A DNA stretch of 64,000 nucleotides, taken from positions 305,675-369,674 of the forward strand of contig NZ_NQMO01000008.1 in assembly GCF_002257645.1 (NCBI RefSeq). Reading direction: 5' to 3'. The translations under genes and the position numbers were made by a program. The notes under the pieces are model-generated. The model searched no databases, was not told the DNA's origin, and saw only the letters and a list, made by a program, of their open reading frames with translations. Numbering within the stretch: position 1 is the first letter of the stretch; the number at the start of each line of letters is the position of its first letter. The stretch comes from Paenibacillus sp. XY044 (GTDB taxonomy: Bacteria; Bacillota; Bacilli; Paenibacillales; Paenibacillaceae). Below, piece by piece: positions 16,241-24,998 of the stretch.

Positions 16241-16282
16241 AAAAGCGCCGTTTTACCTGATGAAGGTAAGGGGCGCTTTTTT
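16241..16282 (+). terminator. Second terminator-like hairpin before the TerC gene
   Basis: AAAAGCGCC (16241-16249) pairs with GGCGCTTTT (16272-16280) with an inner TTACCT/AGGTAA pair, then further T. It does not overlap the aptamer, so how the gene downstream escapes it is not clear. Confidence 0.8.
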
Positions 16283-16334
16283 AGTGCGGCGACTAATCAT
16301 TTTTTCATCATAAAAACAGAAAGGTGGAAATCGT

Positions 16335-17021
16335 ATGGAATTGTTTACTATGGCATTTTGGGCAGCGCTTATGTCCATCGTCATCATTGACCTGGTTCTT
16401 GCCGGTGATAACGCCATTGTGATCGGGCTCGCCGCACGCAACGTCAAAAAAGAAGACCAGAAAAAAGTCATTATTTGGGGAACCGTGGGCGCCGTCGTCA
16501 TCCGGGTCATCGCCACGCTGCTGGTCGTGCAGCTGCTGCTGATCCCGGGACTGCGTCTTGTCGGGGGAATCGCACTCATATGGATCGCGTATAAGCTGAT
16601 GATTGACGAGAAAAAGCACGACATATCGGCAGGTAACCAGATGTGGGCGGCTATCCGTACGATCATTATCGCCGATGCCATGATGGGTCTCGATAACGTG
16701 CTGGCGGTAGCCGGAGCGGCCCATGGAGACTTCCTGCTCGTCATTGTCGGTCTGGCGATATCGGTGCCGATCATGGTGTGGGGCAGCACGCTCATTCTGA
16801 AGCTGACGGAGCGCTTCCCGGTAATTATTACGATCGGCGCAGCTGTGCTGGCCTGGACGGCATCCAAAATGCTGGTGGAGGAGCCGCTGATTCACGGCTG
16901 GTTTGCCAGCCCGCTTCTGAAGTACGGTTTTGAAGTGGTGGTCATTGCCGCCGTCGTTGCTTTGGGACTGCTCGCCAAAAAGAAAAAGCAAAAAGAAAAC
17001 ACTGCGGTAGAGTCGCTGTAA
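16335..17021 (+). CDS. TerC-family protein, probable Mn2+ exporter (YkoY/MeeY-like)
   Basis: 228 residues with about seven hydrophobic segments. The two halves carry the family's acidic motifs: DLVLAGDNAIVIGLAARN (about 17-34) and DAMMGLDNVLAVAGAAHGD (about 113-131), whose aspartates probably bind the metal. TerC proteins of Bacillus (MeeF, MeeY) export Mn2+ and help load secreted enzymes with it. Control by a yybP-ykoY riboswitch upstream supports this. AAAGGTGG precedes the ATG. The C-terminus is a Lys-rich tail. Confidence 0.93.
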   Translation: MELFTMAFWAALMSIVIIDLVLAGDNAIVIGLAARNVKKEDQKKVIIWGTVGAVVIRVIATLLVVQLLLIPGLRLVGGIALIWIAYKLMIDEKKHDISAGNQMWAAIRTIIIADAMMGLDNVLAVAGAAHGDFLLVIVGLAISVPIMVWGSTLILKLTERFPVIITIGAAVLAWTASKMLVEEPLIHGWFASPLLKYGFEVVVIAAVVALGLLAKKKKQKENTAVESL

Positions 17022-17033
17022 CGGCTTAATTTT

Positions 17034-17069
17034 ACCGGACAAACGCGGTATAATGGGTATCTGTCCGGT
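17034..17069. promoter_or_regulatory. Promoter with flanking inverted repeat
   Basis: TATAAT at 17049-17054 is flanked by ACCGGACA (17034-17041) and TGTCCGGT (17062-17069), a perfect 8-base inverted repeat with a 20-base gap. No T-run follows, so an operator is more likely than a terminator. Confidence 0.5.
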
Positions 17070-17113
17070 TTGACCGGAAGGTTCGTTTGACTGGAGAAAG
17101 GTGGACCCTAGGC

Positions 17114-18079
17114 ATGAATATGATGAACCGTAAGCGGAGGATTGCGCTGGCAGGATTGGGCGATATCGCCCACAAGGTATATCTTCCGCTGCTGGCCCAC
17201 CACGAGAAGGTGGAGGTTGCCGGGGTGATGAGCCGCTCCGAAGCTACGGTGCAGCGCGTAACGCAGACTTACCGGTTTCCCCGGGGGACGACCGATCTGG
17301 AAAAACTGCTGTCATGGGACCTGGATGCCGTTTTTGTCCACAGTCCGACAGAAACCCATTATGACGTGGTCAGAGCCTGTTTGGAACACGGGGTTTCTGT
17401 CTATGTGGACAAGCCGCTGACCACGGATCTCGCCAAGTCCAGGGAGCTGGCTTCCCTGGCTTCATCGAAGGGGCTGCTGCTCGCGGTAGGCTTTAACCGC
17501 CGGTTTGCCCCCTTGTATATGCGGGCGAAGGCTTGGGTCGAGGAGACCGGCGGATTTGTCCAGGCCGCTGCATCCAAGCACCGGACCACCCAGCAGAAGG
17601 GAAGCAGCAGCGACACGATTTACGATGATCTGATCCATATGCTGGACCTGCTGCTCTGGCTGGGCGGAACGGATTACGATTTGCTTCATCACCATCTAAA
17701 AGGGGATGAACAAGGCCGGCTGCTGCACACATCCGGCGAGCTCGGCCTCGGCGGGGACCGCACGGCAAGGTACAGCATGATCCGCCAAGCCGGCGCGGAT
17801 CTGGAGAAGCTGGAGCTGCACGGAAGCGGCCGATCGGCAGAAATCGTCAATCTGGAGCATGCGGTTCTGTGCGAGCGTGGAGAGCCGCCCGAGACTTCGG
17901 GATTCGGAAGCTGGGACACGATCCTGCAAAGGCGCGGCTTCAGCGGAGCGGTGGACCATTTTCTGGAGCATCTCTCTTCTCCGGAGGATTGCACCATTCG
18001 CGCCGAGCGGGTAATGACCAGCCATGAGCTGGCATCGAGCCTGGCGGAACAGCAGAAGGGGGGGACTGACAATGGATGA
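17114..18079 (+). CDS. Gfo/Idh/MocA-family oxidoreductase
   Basis: 321 residues. N-terminal NAD(P)-binding motif RIALAGLGDIAHKVYLPLL, then the family signature VYVDKPLTT (the Lys of EKP/DKP is near the active site), and a C-terminal alpha/beta domain with DDLIHMLDLLLWLGG, where the His would be a catalytic or metal-binding residue. It probably oxidises or reduces a sugar or cyclitol; the substrate is unknown. AAAGGTGG at 17096-17103 favours ATG 17114 over the upstream TTG 17087. The next small gene overlaps its end by 8 bases. Confidence 0.88.
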   Translation: MNMMNRKRRIALAGLGDIAHKVYLPLLAHHEKVEVAGVMSRSEATVQRVTQTYRFPRGTTDLEKLLSWDLDAVFVHSPTETHYDVVRACLEHGVSVYVDKPLTTDLAKSRELASLASSKGLLLAVGFNRRFAPLYMRAKAWVEETGGFVQAAASKHRTTQQKGSSSDTIYDDLIHMLDLLLWLGGTDYDLLHHHLKGDEQGRLLHTSGELGLGGDRTARYSMIRQAGADLEKLELHGSGRSAEIVNLEHAVLCERGEPPETSGFGSWDTILQRRGFSGAVDHFLEHLSSPEDCTIRAERVMTSHELASSLAEQQKGGTDNG

Positions 18080-18380
18080 ACGGCAGAAATCGCTGGAAGA
18101 AGGTATCGTGGAAAGCTACCGGCAGGATGAGGATATGATGATCCTTGTTTTTGCGCAGTGGTGTCTCAATCACGGATTGGACCCCTTGGAACTATACCGG
18201 CAGGCCTACCCGCAGCAGGGTGTCAACGAGCGCCTGCAGCGGGTGCTGGACCTGACCGTCCCCAAAGAGGAAGCCGGGCCGATTCCGGACGACACCGTGC
18301 TTGGCGTACTGTCCATGTTCGGCAACGAGGACTTGGCGTTTGTCGTATCCGAAGCGATCGCGGCGAGAGCCAAAAAATAA
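18072..18380 (+). CDS. Conserved hypothetical protein, 102 aa
   Basis: The ATG lies inside the last codons of the oxidoreductase gene (8-base overlap), with AAGGGGGG about 12 bases upstream, so translation is coupled. The protein is acidic and helical, without signal or membrane segments: MMILVFAQWCLNHGLDPLELYRQAYP and VLSMFGNEDLAFVVSEAI. I do not recognise a named domain. The coupling with the oxidoreductase is the only functional hint. Confidence 0.75.
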   Translation: MDERQKSLEEGIVESYRQDEDMMILVFAQWCLNHGLDPLELYRQAYPQQGVNERLQRVLDLTVPKEEAGPIPDDTVLGVLSMFGNEDLAFVVSEAIAARAKK

Positions 18381-18420
18381 GCGATTAACTGCGGCAACGA
18401 ATTTTTTAAAGCAGGTCAGA

Positions 18421-18456
18421 AAGCCATGCCCCATATCCCGGGCATGGCTTCTTTGT
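18421..18456. terminator. Bidirectional terminator
   Basis: AAGCCATGCCC pairs with GGGCATGGCTT, followed by CTTTGTTC on plus and TTTCTG on minus. It separates two convergent transcription units. Confidence 0.85.
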
Positions 18457-18475
18457 TCATCAGGCGAGAGAGCAT

Positions 18476-19549
18476 TCACTGCCGGCCGGTATTGCTCGCG
18501 GATGCTTCAAGCGCGTTTTTCACCGCATTCAAATATTGGAAGCCGTGATGCTGGTCCGGTTCAAGGTAAGCACCTTCCGCCCACTCGTTCCAAGCGTTGA
18601 TGAACAGAAACTCGCTGCGGTACAGCCGGCTTGCCCTTTCAATTTGTCTCGCCAAATACCAGCCGAACTTGTGCGGGGAAGCTCCCATGCTGCTTTGCCC
18701 GTTTGCCCCGCGGCGCGGCGTGTTATCCCAGTTGACGAAGGCGCCCGGGAAAATCGTTTCCCCGGCACGATGATGCGAGCGGTTCAATATGTTTTCCCAG
18801 ATGTGGTCATAATCCACGACGATGTGCGGGTCGCCGCTGTACGTATTGACATAGCTCCAGATCTGCTGCGAACGGCTATGCCCGAACGTATAGTGCGGCT
18901 CGAATTCCAGGCTCGCTTCGAAGCCAGCCTGATTGGGGAGGGGAAACCCGCCCAGCGTCCGCACGAAATAGATGCCGCTGAGCCCGTTACGCCGGGCCAA
19001 ATCGTTCCACAACCGGATCATCTCTTCGCAGCGGGGAATGTTTCCAGGCCGATAGATGATAAACATCGGTTTGTCCTGAACGCGGATGTATCTCTCATCC
19101 CGGAAGGCGTCCAGCAGGGCGTTAAAATGCTCTTCCCAGTCGCTTTCATCCCCGTAATCCTGCGGCATCAACAGGTGATGATCACCGCCGTCCCATCTCC
19201 GGGTCCACGGCTCGTTGGCCCAGGACAGGCAGAACGGGATCCGGGGTTCGCCCAGCCGCAGCACCTCGTTAAAAGGCTTTTCGAGCAGGCGTTTTCCTTT
19301 GAACCAGTAGTGGTAATAACAAAAGCCGTAAATTCCGTAGGATTGGGCCGTGTCCGCCTGCCATGACCGCACGGCGGGGTCGGTCAAATCGTAGTAGTAC
19401 TGATCGAGAGGCTCGCTGGGCTGCTTGTGCCCTGGGTACAAGGGGACGGCCTTCCGGGTATTTGTCCACTCTGTAAAGCCCTCACCCCACCACAAATCAT
19501 TTTCAGGTATCGGATGAAACTGCGGCAGTAAAAATGCGATAAGCTTCAA
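18476..19549 (-). CDS. WbsX-like (GH99-related) glycan protein
   Basis: 357 residues, starting at a TTG with GGGAGG upstream. The N-terminus IAFLLPQFHPIPENDLWWGEGFTEW, the stretch FCLSWANEPWTRRW, and FLFINAWNEWAEGAYLEPD near the C-terminus are the hallmarks of the WbsX/GH99-like family, often found in O-antigen and surface polysaccharide clusters. It has no signal peptide. Its partner gene directly upstream encodes a CgeB-like glycosyltransferase, so both probably act in building a surface or spore-coat glycan. The exact reaction is unknown. Confidence 0.88.
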   Translation of the reverse strand: MKLIAFLLPQFHPIPENDLWWGEGFTEWTNTRKAVPLYPGHKQPSEPLDQYYYDLTDPAVRSWQADTAQSYGIYGFCYYHYWFKGKRLLEKPFNEVLRLGEPRIPFCLSWANEPWTRRWDGGDHHLLMPQDYGDESDWEEHFNALLDAFRDERYIRVQDKPMFIIYRPGNIPRCEEMIRLWNDLARRNGLSGIYFVRTLGGFPLPNQAGFEASLEFEPHYTFGHSRSQQIWSYVNTYSGDPHIVVDYDHIWENILNRSHHRAGETIFPGAFVNWDNTPRRGANGQSSMGASPHKFGWYLARQIERASRLYRSEFLFINAWNEWAEGAYLEPDQHHGFQYLNAVKNALEASASNTGRQ

Positions 19550-19627
19550 GTTGACTAACCTCCCATAGAACTTCGGCGGCGGTTCTCTCCTGATCCCGGC
19601 GGGGGAGTGTCCGGGTTCGGCACAGTC

Positions 19628-20803
19628 CTAGCGCCGGGCGGCGAGATGGAGCAGCTTCAGCACCATTTGCAGGCACGAATTACGGTATTTGCTGCCGTAC
19701 AGAGCGTTGGTCGACACATATCTCATGAGCTCCGGCCGTTCCATATAATACTGGAGCTTCTCCTGCAGGTCGCCGGCGGAGCGGAAAATGACGACATCTT
19801 CATCCGGCCGCATATAATCGTACAGGTTGGGTTCGTTCTCCGCCAGGAGGAAGCCCCCGCACGCGGCAATGGCCAAAACCTGCCCCGGTTCCGGCTGCGC
19901 ATAAATAATCACGGAGGCCCCGTTATAATAATCCTGGAGATCCGCGAGCGGTCTAACGCAGGTTACGCCATCTTCGGGCTGCCATCCCAAACCCATGGCA
20001 AACACCTTTTTATCCGAGAGCAGTGGTTCAAGTTCAGCGAACATTTCCCGGATCCGCGGATCCGCATTGCCGATGAACAGAATGTCGGATTGATAAGCGC
20101 TGTTCACGGTTTTGGGGAGATACACGGAATGATCTGCGGCAAACGGCAAATAAAAGACATGTCTGCAGCCCATATAACGGTACAAAGGAATATGGTTGAT
20201 ATTTTGCGTGAATACGAGGTCGAAAGCATCCGCAATCGAAGACAGCTGATCGGCAGGCGCGGCGGCATCCGCTAACCAGACGGCTTTTACGGGAGATCCG
20301 GGCAGGGGCGGATCCTGCCATTCGTCAAAAAAGTTCGCATCGGGATTGCCCAGCACAAGCAGGAGATCGAACGGAATGCCAGTCAGCCCTGCGGGCAGGT
20401 TATAGAGGTGCTTTACGGGCGCCGCCACCTTCGTGACCAGCCTGAGCCCGTCAAGAATGGACTGTTCCGTATGCCAATGGCTATCCTCTAAAAGTAACGA
20501 CCGCACAAGCACGTTCATTTGTTTGGTATCCACCGGGCCCGCAGCTTCGCGACCTCCGTCCGATACGGCGAAAGAGTTTGGCGCCGCGACCGGTTGTTCG
20601 GAGGGGACGGTCATCGTTTCGGCTGAAACGGGGGAGCCTGGCAGACTTGGTACCGTACCGGGAAGGGGAGACGGTTCCTTCCGTGTTCTTCCGCCGCTTT
20701 TTCTCAGCACGCGAACCACCATTTTGGCGATGTGCTTCTCGGTGACGGGATGCAAACGGATCTGGGTACGGCGGGGCCGCGCGTGGCTCCTTTTTTTATT
20801 CAT
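19628..20803 (-). CDS. CgeB-like glycosyltransferase
   Basis: 391 residues. A basic N-terminal stretch (RSHARPRRTQIRLHP) and a Pro/Ser-rich linker to about 85 are followed by a GT-B like part: LVLGNPDANFFDEW, FDLVFTQNINHIPLYRYMG, VFYLPFAADHSVYLP, and ILFIGNADPRIREMF begin the C-terminal nucleotide-binding half, with GASVIIYAQPEPGQVLAIAACGGF as the donor-binding region. This pattern fits the CgeB / DUF3880 plus Glyco_trans_1_2 group; CgeB acts in maturation of the Bacillus spore crust. It forms a pair with the WbsX-like gene (78-base gap). Confidence 0.8.
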   Translation of the reverse strand: MNKKRSHARPRRTQIRLHPVTEKHIAKMVVRVLRKSGGRTRKEPSPLPGTVPSLPGSPVSAETMTVPSEQPVAAPNSFAVSDGGREAAGPVDTKQMNVLVRSLLLEDSHWHTEQSILDGLRLVTKVAAPVKHLYNLPAGLTGIPFDLLLVLGNPDANFFDEWQDPPLPGSPVKAVWLADAAAPADQLSSIADAFDLVFTQNINHIPLYRYMGCRHVFYLPFAADHSVYLPKTVNSAYQSDILFIGNADPRIREMFAELEPLLSDKKVFAMGLGWQPEDGVTCVRPLADLQDYYNGASVIIYAQPEPGQVLAIAACGGFLLAENEPNLYDYMRPDEDVVIFRSAGDLQEKLQYYMERPELMRYVSTNALYGSKYRNSCLQMVLKLLHLAARR

Positions 20804-20927
20804 GGCGTTTGTTTTCCCTCCTCATCGCCTTGGTATTGGGTCATATCAGTGTATGGTTGTATCATGAACGATGGCCTTGGACAACTGACCTGAAATGGGA
20901 AAAAAGGGCGGATGCTGCGGCAGGTAC

Positions 20928-20957
20928 AAAAAAACCGGCGCTTCTCCGCGCCGGCTT
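20928..20957 (-). terminator. Terminator of the AraC-family gene
   Basis: On the minus strand GCCGGCGC pairs with GCGCCGGT and is followed by TTTTTTT. Confidence 0.85.
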
Positions 20958-20978
20958 CAGCCTGTCCTATCCGATATT

Positions 20979-21827
20979 TTAGTTCGGCGAACGGACGCCG
21001 ATCCCGGTCTGGATCTGCTCCCTGTTCTCCATGCGGTATTCCTTGGGCGACTTGCCGAACCGGGACCGGAATACCCGGTGGAAATACGTATAGCTGCCGA
21101 ATCCCGAAGTTTCCGCAATGTCTTCGAGCGACATCGGACTGAACACGATCCGCTCGCGGGCCATGTCCAGGCGAACATCCAGCGTATACTGCATAATGCT
21201 CGTCCCGAAGGCCTCCTTAAACAGGTGGACCGCCCTGGAGACGCTGATGCCTACATGCGACGCGACGTCCTCCAGCTTAAAGGATAACGAGGCATGTTCT
21301 TCGATATAATGCTTCATGCGGTATGCCAGGTACGTCCTCGGCGTCGTGGAGGGATGCTCGCTCAGAAGGCGGTCCGTTTCGAGGCATAAAATCCGCATAT
21401 AGTATCCGGATATTTCGGGGTACGGGTTGGACATTCTCCGCTGCTCCAGCACGATTTGGCGGAACAGGCTGAGAAGGCTCTCGTTCAGAGGGACGCGGAT
21501 GCGCGTCGGCCGTTTCTGCTTGTCCCACCACTGATCAATCCACGGCCCGCCGAAAAAAATATGATAGTCGCCGCTTTCCACGGCAAGCTCGCCCTGGGCG
21601 TTCAGTTCCTCACCGATCAACAGCTCGTACGGCTCATCCGGAGAATAGATCAGCAGATCGCCCGACTCTACCGGAACGAGCTCCCCGCCCACCAGTGCGC
21701 GGCATCTTCCGTCGGTCTGCAGACGCATTAGGTAATTTTTAACTCCGTCCATCTCGCTCATATAGAACGGCTTATGATGAAATGAAAATCCTGCTGTATA
21801 AATATGGACTGAATCTTGGGTGGACAT
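20979..21827 (-). CDS. AraC-family transcriptional regulator
   Basis: 282 residues. N-terminal cupin-like sensor domain (about 1-150; ESGDLLIYSPDEPYELLIG) and C-terminal double helix-turn-helix (about 185-275; FKLEDVASHVGISVSRAVHLFKEAFG and LEDIAETSGFGSYTYFHRVFRSRFGKSPKEYR). The cupin part suggests a sugar ligand. It is divergent from the five-gene oxidoreductase/isomerase cluster starting at 21971, with a 143-base gap, and is the likely activator of that cluster. AAAGGGAG precedes the ATG. Confidence 0.92.
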   Translation of the reverse strand: MSTQDSVHIYTAGFSFHHKPFYMSEMDGVKNYLMRLQTDGRCRALVGGELVPVESGDLLIYSPDEPYELLIGEELNAQGELAVESGDYHIFFGGPWIDQWWDKQKRPTRIRVPLNESLLSLFRQIVLEQRRMSNPYPEISGYYMRILCLETDRLLSEHPSTTPRTYLAYRMKHYIEEHASLSFKLEDVASHVGISVSRAVHLFKEAFGTSIMQYTLDVRLDMARERIVFSPMSLEDIAETSGFGSYTYFHRVFRSRFGKSPKEYRMENREQIQTGIGVRSPN

Positions 21828-21970
21828 GATAAGACTCCCTTTGCAATCAAAAAAATAATGACCAGATTGTTCATGTTTCGATCATATAATTCATTTTAAT
21901 ATAAATAAATTCGGAATACCATGTTACTAGATTGTTGAATACGCATTCAGCATCGTAAGGAGTGACTTTC

Positions 21971-23032
21971 GTGGAGAACAAAATGAAAGCCGGCATTATC
22001 GGCTGCGGCAACATCAGTGCCATTTACCTGGAGAATTTAAAGAAAAGTCCGGTCGTTGAGGTCGTGGCGGTTGCCGACCTGGTGATTGAACGCGCCCAGG
22101 CGCGGGCTGAAGAGTTTGGGATTGCAAACGCATACACCGTGGATGAGCTGCTGGGCAACGAAGAGATTGAGCTCGTCATCAATCTGACGATTCCCGGCAG
22201 CCATGCTTCTATCGATTTGGCGGCGCTTGAAGCCGGCAAGCATGTATACGCGGAGAAGCCGCTGGCAACCTCGCTGCAGGACGGCAAGCGCGTCATTGAA
22301 CTGGCGGAGCAGAAAGGCCTGCGCGCCGGAAGTGCACCGGATACGTTCCTTGGATCAGGCGTGCAGACCGCCAAAGCGGCGATTGAAGCCGGGATGATCG
22401 GCGTGCCGGTGGCGGCAACGGCGTTTATGATGGGCGGCGGCCCTGAAGGCTGGCATCCGGATCCTGAATTTTTCTACACGCCGGGCGGCGGTCCGATGTT
22501 GGACATGGGTCCCTATTACTTGACGGCGCTCGTTGAGCTGCTGGGCTCGATCCGCCGGATCAGCGCCTCAGTGGGAGCCCAAATCCCGGTACGGACGATC
22601 GGCTCCGGACCGAAGAGCGGCCAGCAGATTCAGGTGCAGACACCGACCCATCTGGCCGGAACCATCGATTTTAAACAAGGCGCCATCGCCACGATGATTA
22701 CCAGCTTTGATATTAAAGCCGGGGCCAATCTGCCGTGGATTGAAATTTACGGTACCGAAGGAACGCTCAGCCTGCCGGATCCCAACTTTTTTAACGGAGA
22801 CGTCAAGCTTCGCCGCAGCGGTTCCAGCGACTGGGAAGTGCTGACGCCCGTTTTTGAGAGCACCCAGAACGAACGCGGCCGCGGTGTAAACGATATGGTC
22901 GAAGCGATCCGCTCGGGACGAAAGCACCGGGCCAACGGCAATCTGGCTTACCACGTGCTGGAAGCCATGTATGCCTTTGAAGAGTCTTCCATCAGCGGCA
23001 GCCATGTCGTGCTCGCGAGCAGCCATGAATAA
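21971..23032 (+). CDS. Gfo/Idh/MocA-family dehydrogenase, first of sugar cluster
   Basis: 353 residues. Rossmann motif KAGIIGCGNISAIYLENL at the N-terminus, signature YAEKPLATS at about 92, and a C-terminal domain with GPMLDMGPYYLTALVELLG, where His is replaced by Tyr at the place of the usual D-x-G-x-H motif. AAGGAGTGA at 21957-21965 fits GTG 21971; ATG 21983 is possible. It is the first gene of a cluster also holding a second dehydrogenase, two xylose-isomerase-like proteins and a ThuA-like protein. A sugar or glycoside substrate oxidised with NAD(P) is likely. Confidence 0.9.
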   Translation: MENKMKAGIIGCGNISAIYLENLKKSPVVEVVAVADLVIERAQARAEEFGIANAYTVDELLGNEEIELVINLTIPGSHASIDLAALEAGKHVYAEKPLATSLQDGKRVIELAEQKGLRAGSAPDTFLGSGVQTAKAAIEAGMIGVPVAATAFMMGGGPEGWHPDPEFFYTPGGGPMLDMGPYYLTALVELLGSIRRISASVGAQIPVRTIGSGPKSGQQIQVQTPTHLAGTIDFKQGAIATMITSFDIKAGANLPWIEIYGTEGTLSLPDPNFFNGDVKLRRSGSSDWEVLTPVFESTQNERGRGVNDMVEAIRSGRKHRANGNLAYHVLEAMYAFEESSISGSHVVLASSHE

Positions 23033-23081
23033 CCGTCATTCCCATGAGATGACCTATAAGCGAATACAGGGGTGAACCAAT

Positions 23082-23849
23082 ATGTTGAAGCTTGGACTGC
23101 AGTTATATACGGTTCGTGAAGAAATGGAAAAGGATTTTGAGGGTACGTTGAAGAAAGTAGCAGAGCTGGGTTATCTGGGCGTGGAATTCCACACCTTCTT
23201 CGGACGCTCCAGCGCCGAGGTCAAGAAGCTGCTGGACGAGAACGGTCTGGTCGCCATCGGTACCCATACGCCGTACGACCGGATGCAAAACGCACTGGAC
23301 GAGGAAATCGCCTATAACAAGGAGATCGGCAACAGCAGCCTGATCGTACCTTACCTGGGCGAGGAACAGCGCAAGTGGGACGATGTATTTGATAACCTGA
23401 AGCGCATCGGCGAGAAATGCGCCGCGCAGGGGGCAACATTGCTGTACCATAACCACGATTTTGAATTTACGGAAACGCGCGGCGAGGAAACGGTGTTCGA
23501 CGCGATGTACGAAGCGGTGCCCGCCGACCTGCTGAAGGTGGAGCTGGATACGTGCTGGGTGTATTATGCCGGCTACGATCCGGTGGAATACATCGAGAAG
23601 TATGCTGGACGCCTTCCGATTGTGCACTGGAAAGACGTGAAGCGCAAAGAGGACGGTACGCCGCAAACGGTCGAACTCGGCGCAGGCGAGGTCAATCTGG
23701 AAGCCGTGGCTGAAGCCGCGGATCAAGCCGGCGTGGAATGGATCGTTGTGGAGCAGGATTTCTGTGAAAGACCACCGCTCGAAAGCATTGCAGCCAGCAT
23801 GGAATGGATTAAATCTTATGCCAGAAACGGAGGACCCGTGAATGTCTAG
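23082..23849 (+). CDS. Xylose-isomerase-like TIM barrel (sugar epimerase/isomerase)
   Basis: 255 residues of the IolE/IolI (AP endonuclease 2) fold. Recognisable parts: LGLQLYTVREEM (strand 1), LLYHNHDFEFTE, VELDTCWVYYAGYDP, IVHWKDVKR and IVVEQDFCERPP, which provide the Glu/Asp/His metal ligands of the family. It may be an isomerase, epimerase or a keto-sugar lyase/hydratase. The gene overlaps the following dehydrogenase by 8 bases, so the two products are made together. Confidence 0.88.
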   Translation: MLKLGLQLYTVREEMEKDFEGTLKKVAELGYLGVEFHTFFGRSSAEVKKLLDENGLVAIGTHTPYDRMQNALDEEIAYNKEIGNSSLIVPYLGEEQRKWDDVFDNLKRIGEKCAAQGATLLYHNHDFEFTETRGEETVFDAMYEAVPADLLKVELDTCWVYYAGYDPVEYIEKYAGRLPIVHWKDVKRKEDGTPQTVELGAGEVNLEAVAEAADQAGVEWIVVEQDFCERPPLESIAASMEWIKSYARNGGPVNV

Positions 23850-24936
23850 CTCAAGCAAAACCCTGAAAATCGGCATTATCGGCTGCGGAGGAATCGCAAA
23901 CGGTAAGCATATGCCGAGTCTCAAGAAGCAGCCTAATGCAGAAATGGTTGCGTTCTGCGATATCGTGGAGGAGCGCGCCGAGAAGGCCGCTGCCGATTTC
24001 GGCGCTGAAGGCGCCAAAGTGTATACTGACTACCATGAGCTGCTGAAGGACGGCAGCATCGACGTCATTCATGTTTGTACGCCGAATGATTCCCACTCCG
24101 TCATTTCGGTGGCGGCGCTGGAGGCCGGTAAGCATGTCATGTGCGAGAAACCGATGGCCAAGACGGCCGCTGAGGCCAAAGAGATGGTGGAAGCCGCCAA
24201 GCGTACCGGCAAAAAGCTGACGATCGGCTACCAGAACCGGTTCCGCAACGACAGCCAATACTTGAAGGAGCTGTGCGAGAACGGGGAACTCGGCGACATT
24301 TATTACGGCAAAGCGCTGGCCATCCGCCGTCGCGCCGTTCCGACATGGGGCGTGTTCCTTGACGAAGAGAAGCAAGGAGGGGGACCGCTGATCGATATCG
24401 GCACCCACGCGCTCGACCTGACGCTCTGGCTGATGGACAACTACAAGCCGAAGAGCGTGCTTGGCAGCACCTTCCACAAGCTGGGGCATAAAGAGAATGC
24501 GGCCAACGCGTTCGGCCCGTGGAATCCGGAAGAATTCAAGGTAGAGGATTCCGCGTTCGGTTTTATTACGATGCAGAACGGCGCAACGATCGTGCTGGAG
24601 TCCAGCTGGGCGCTGAACGTCGTGGAAACCGGGGAAGCCAAAACGGTTCTCGCCGGCACGGAAGGCGGCGCAGACATGAAGGACGGCCTTCGCATCAACG
24701 GCGAGAGAATGAGCCGTCTCTACGAAACCACGGTGGATCTGAACGCCGGCGGCGTAGCTTTCTACTCCGGATCGGCCGAGACCGATGCCGACAAGGAGCA
24801 GCGCCTGTGGCTCGATGCCATCCTGGAAGATAAAGAGCCGGTGGTCAAACCGGAGCAGGCCTATGTGGTCACGCAGATTCTGGAAGCCATTTACGAGTCT
24901 GCCAAAACGGGCAAAGCCGTTTATTTTGAGGAATAG
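23842..24936 (+). CDS. Gfo/Idh/MocA-family dehydrogenase, second of sugar cluster
   Basis: 364 residues. KIGIIGCGGIANGKHMPSL is the NAD(P) motif, VMCEKPMAKT the conserved signature, and GGPLIDIGTHALDLTLWLM the D-x-G-x-H motif with the catalytic His. AGGACCCGTG precedes the ATG and the start overlaps the end of the preceding isomerase-like gene. Related to, but not the same as, the dehydrogenase at 21971: the two probably oxidise and reduce different intermediates of one pathway. Confidence 0.92.
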   Translation: MSSSSKTLKIGIIGCGGIANGKHMPSLKKQPNAEMVAFCDIVEERAEKAAADFGAEGAKVYTDYHELLKDGSIDVIHVCTPNDSHSVISVAALEAGKHVMCEKPMAKTAAEAKEMVEAAKRTGKKLTIGYQNRFRNDSQYLKELCENGELGDIYYGKALAIRRRAVPTWGVFLDEEKQGGGPLIDIGTHALDLTLWLMDNYKPKSVLGSTFHKLGHKENAANAFGPWNPEEFKVEDSAFGFITMQNGATIVLESSWALNVVETGEAKTVLAGTEGGADMKDGLRINGERMSRLYETTVDLNAGGVAFYSGSAETDADKEQRLWLDAILEDKEPVVKPEQAYVVTQILEAIYESAKTGKAVYFEE

Positions 24937-24998
24937 CCAACCTTTGCAAAGATGCAATCATGAATAGCTACAATAACCAAGAATGAGGAGGAGTACAC

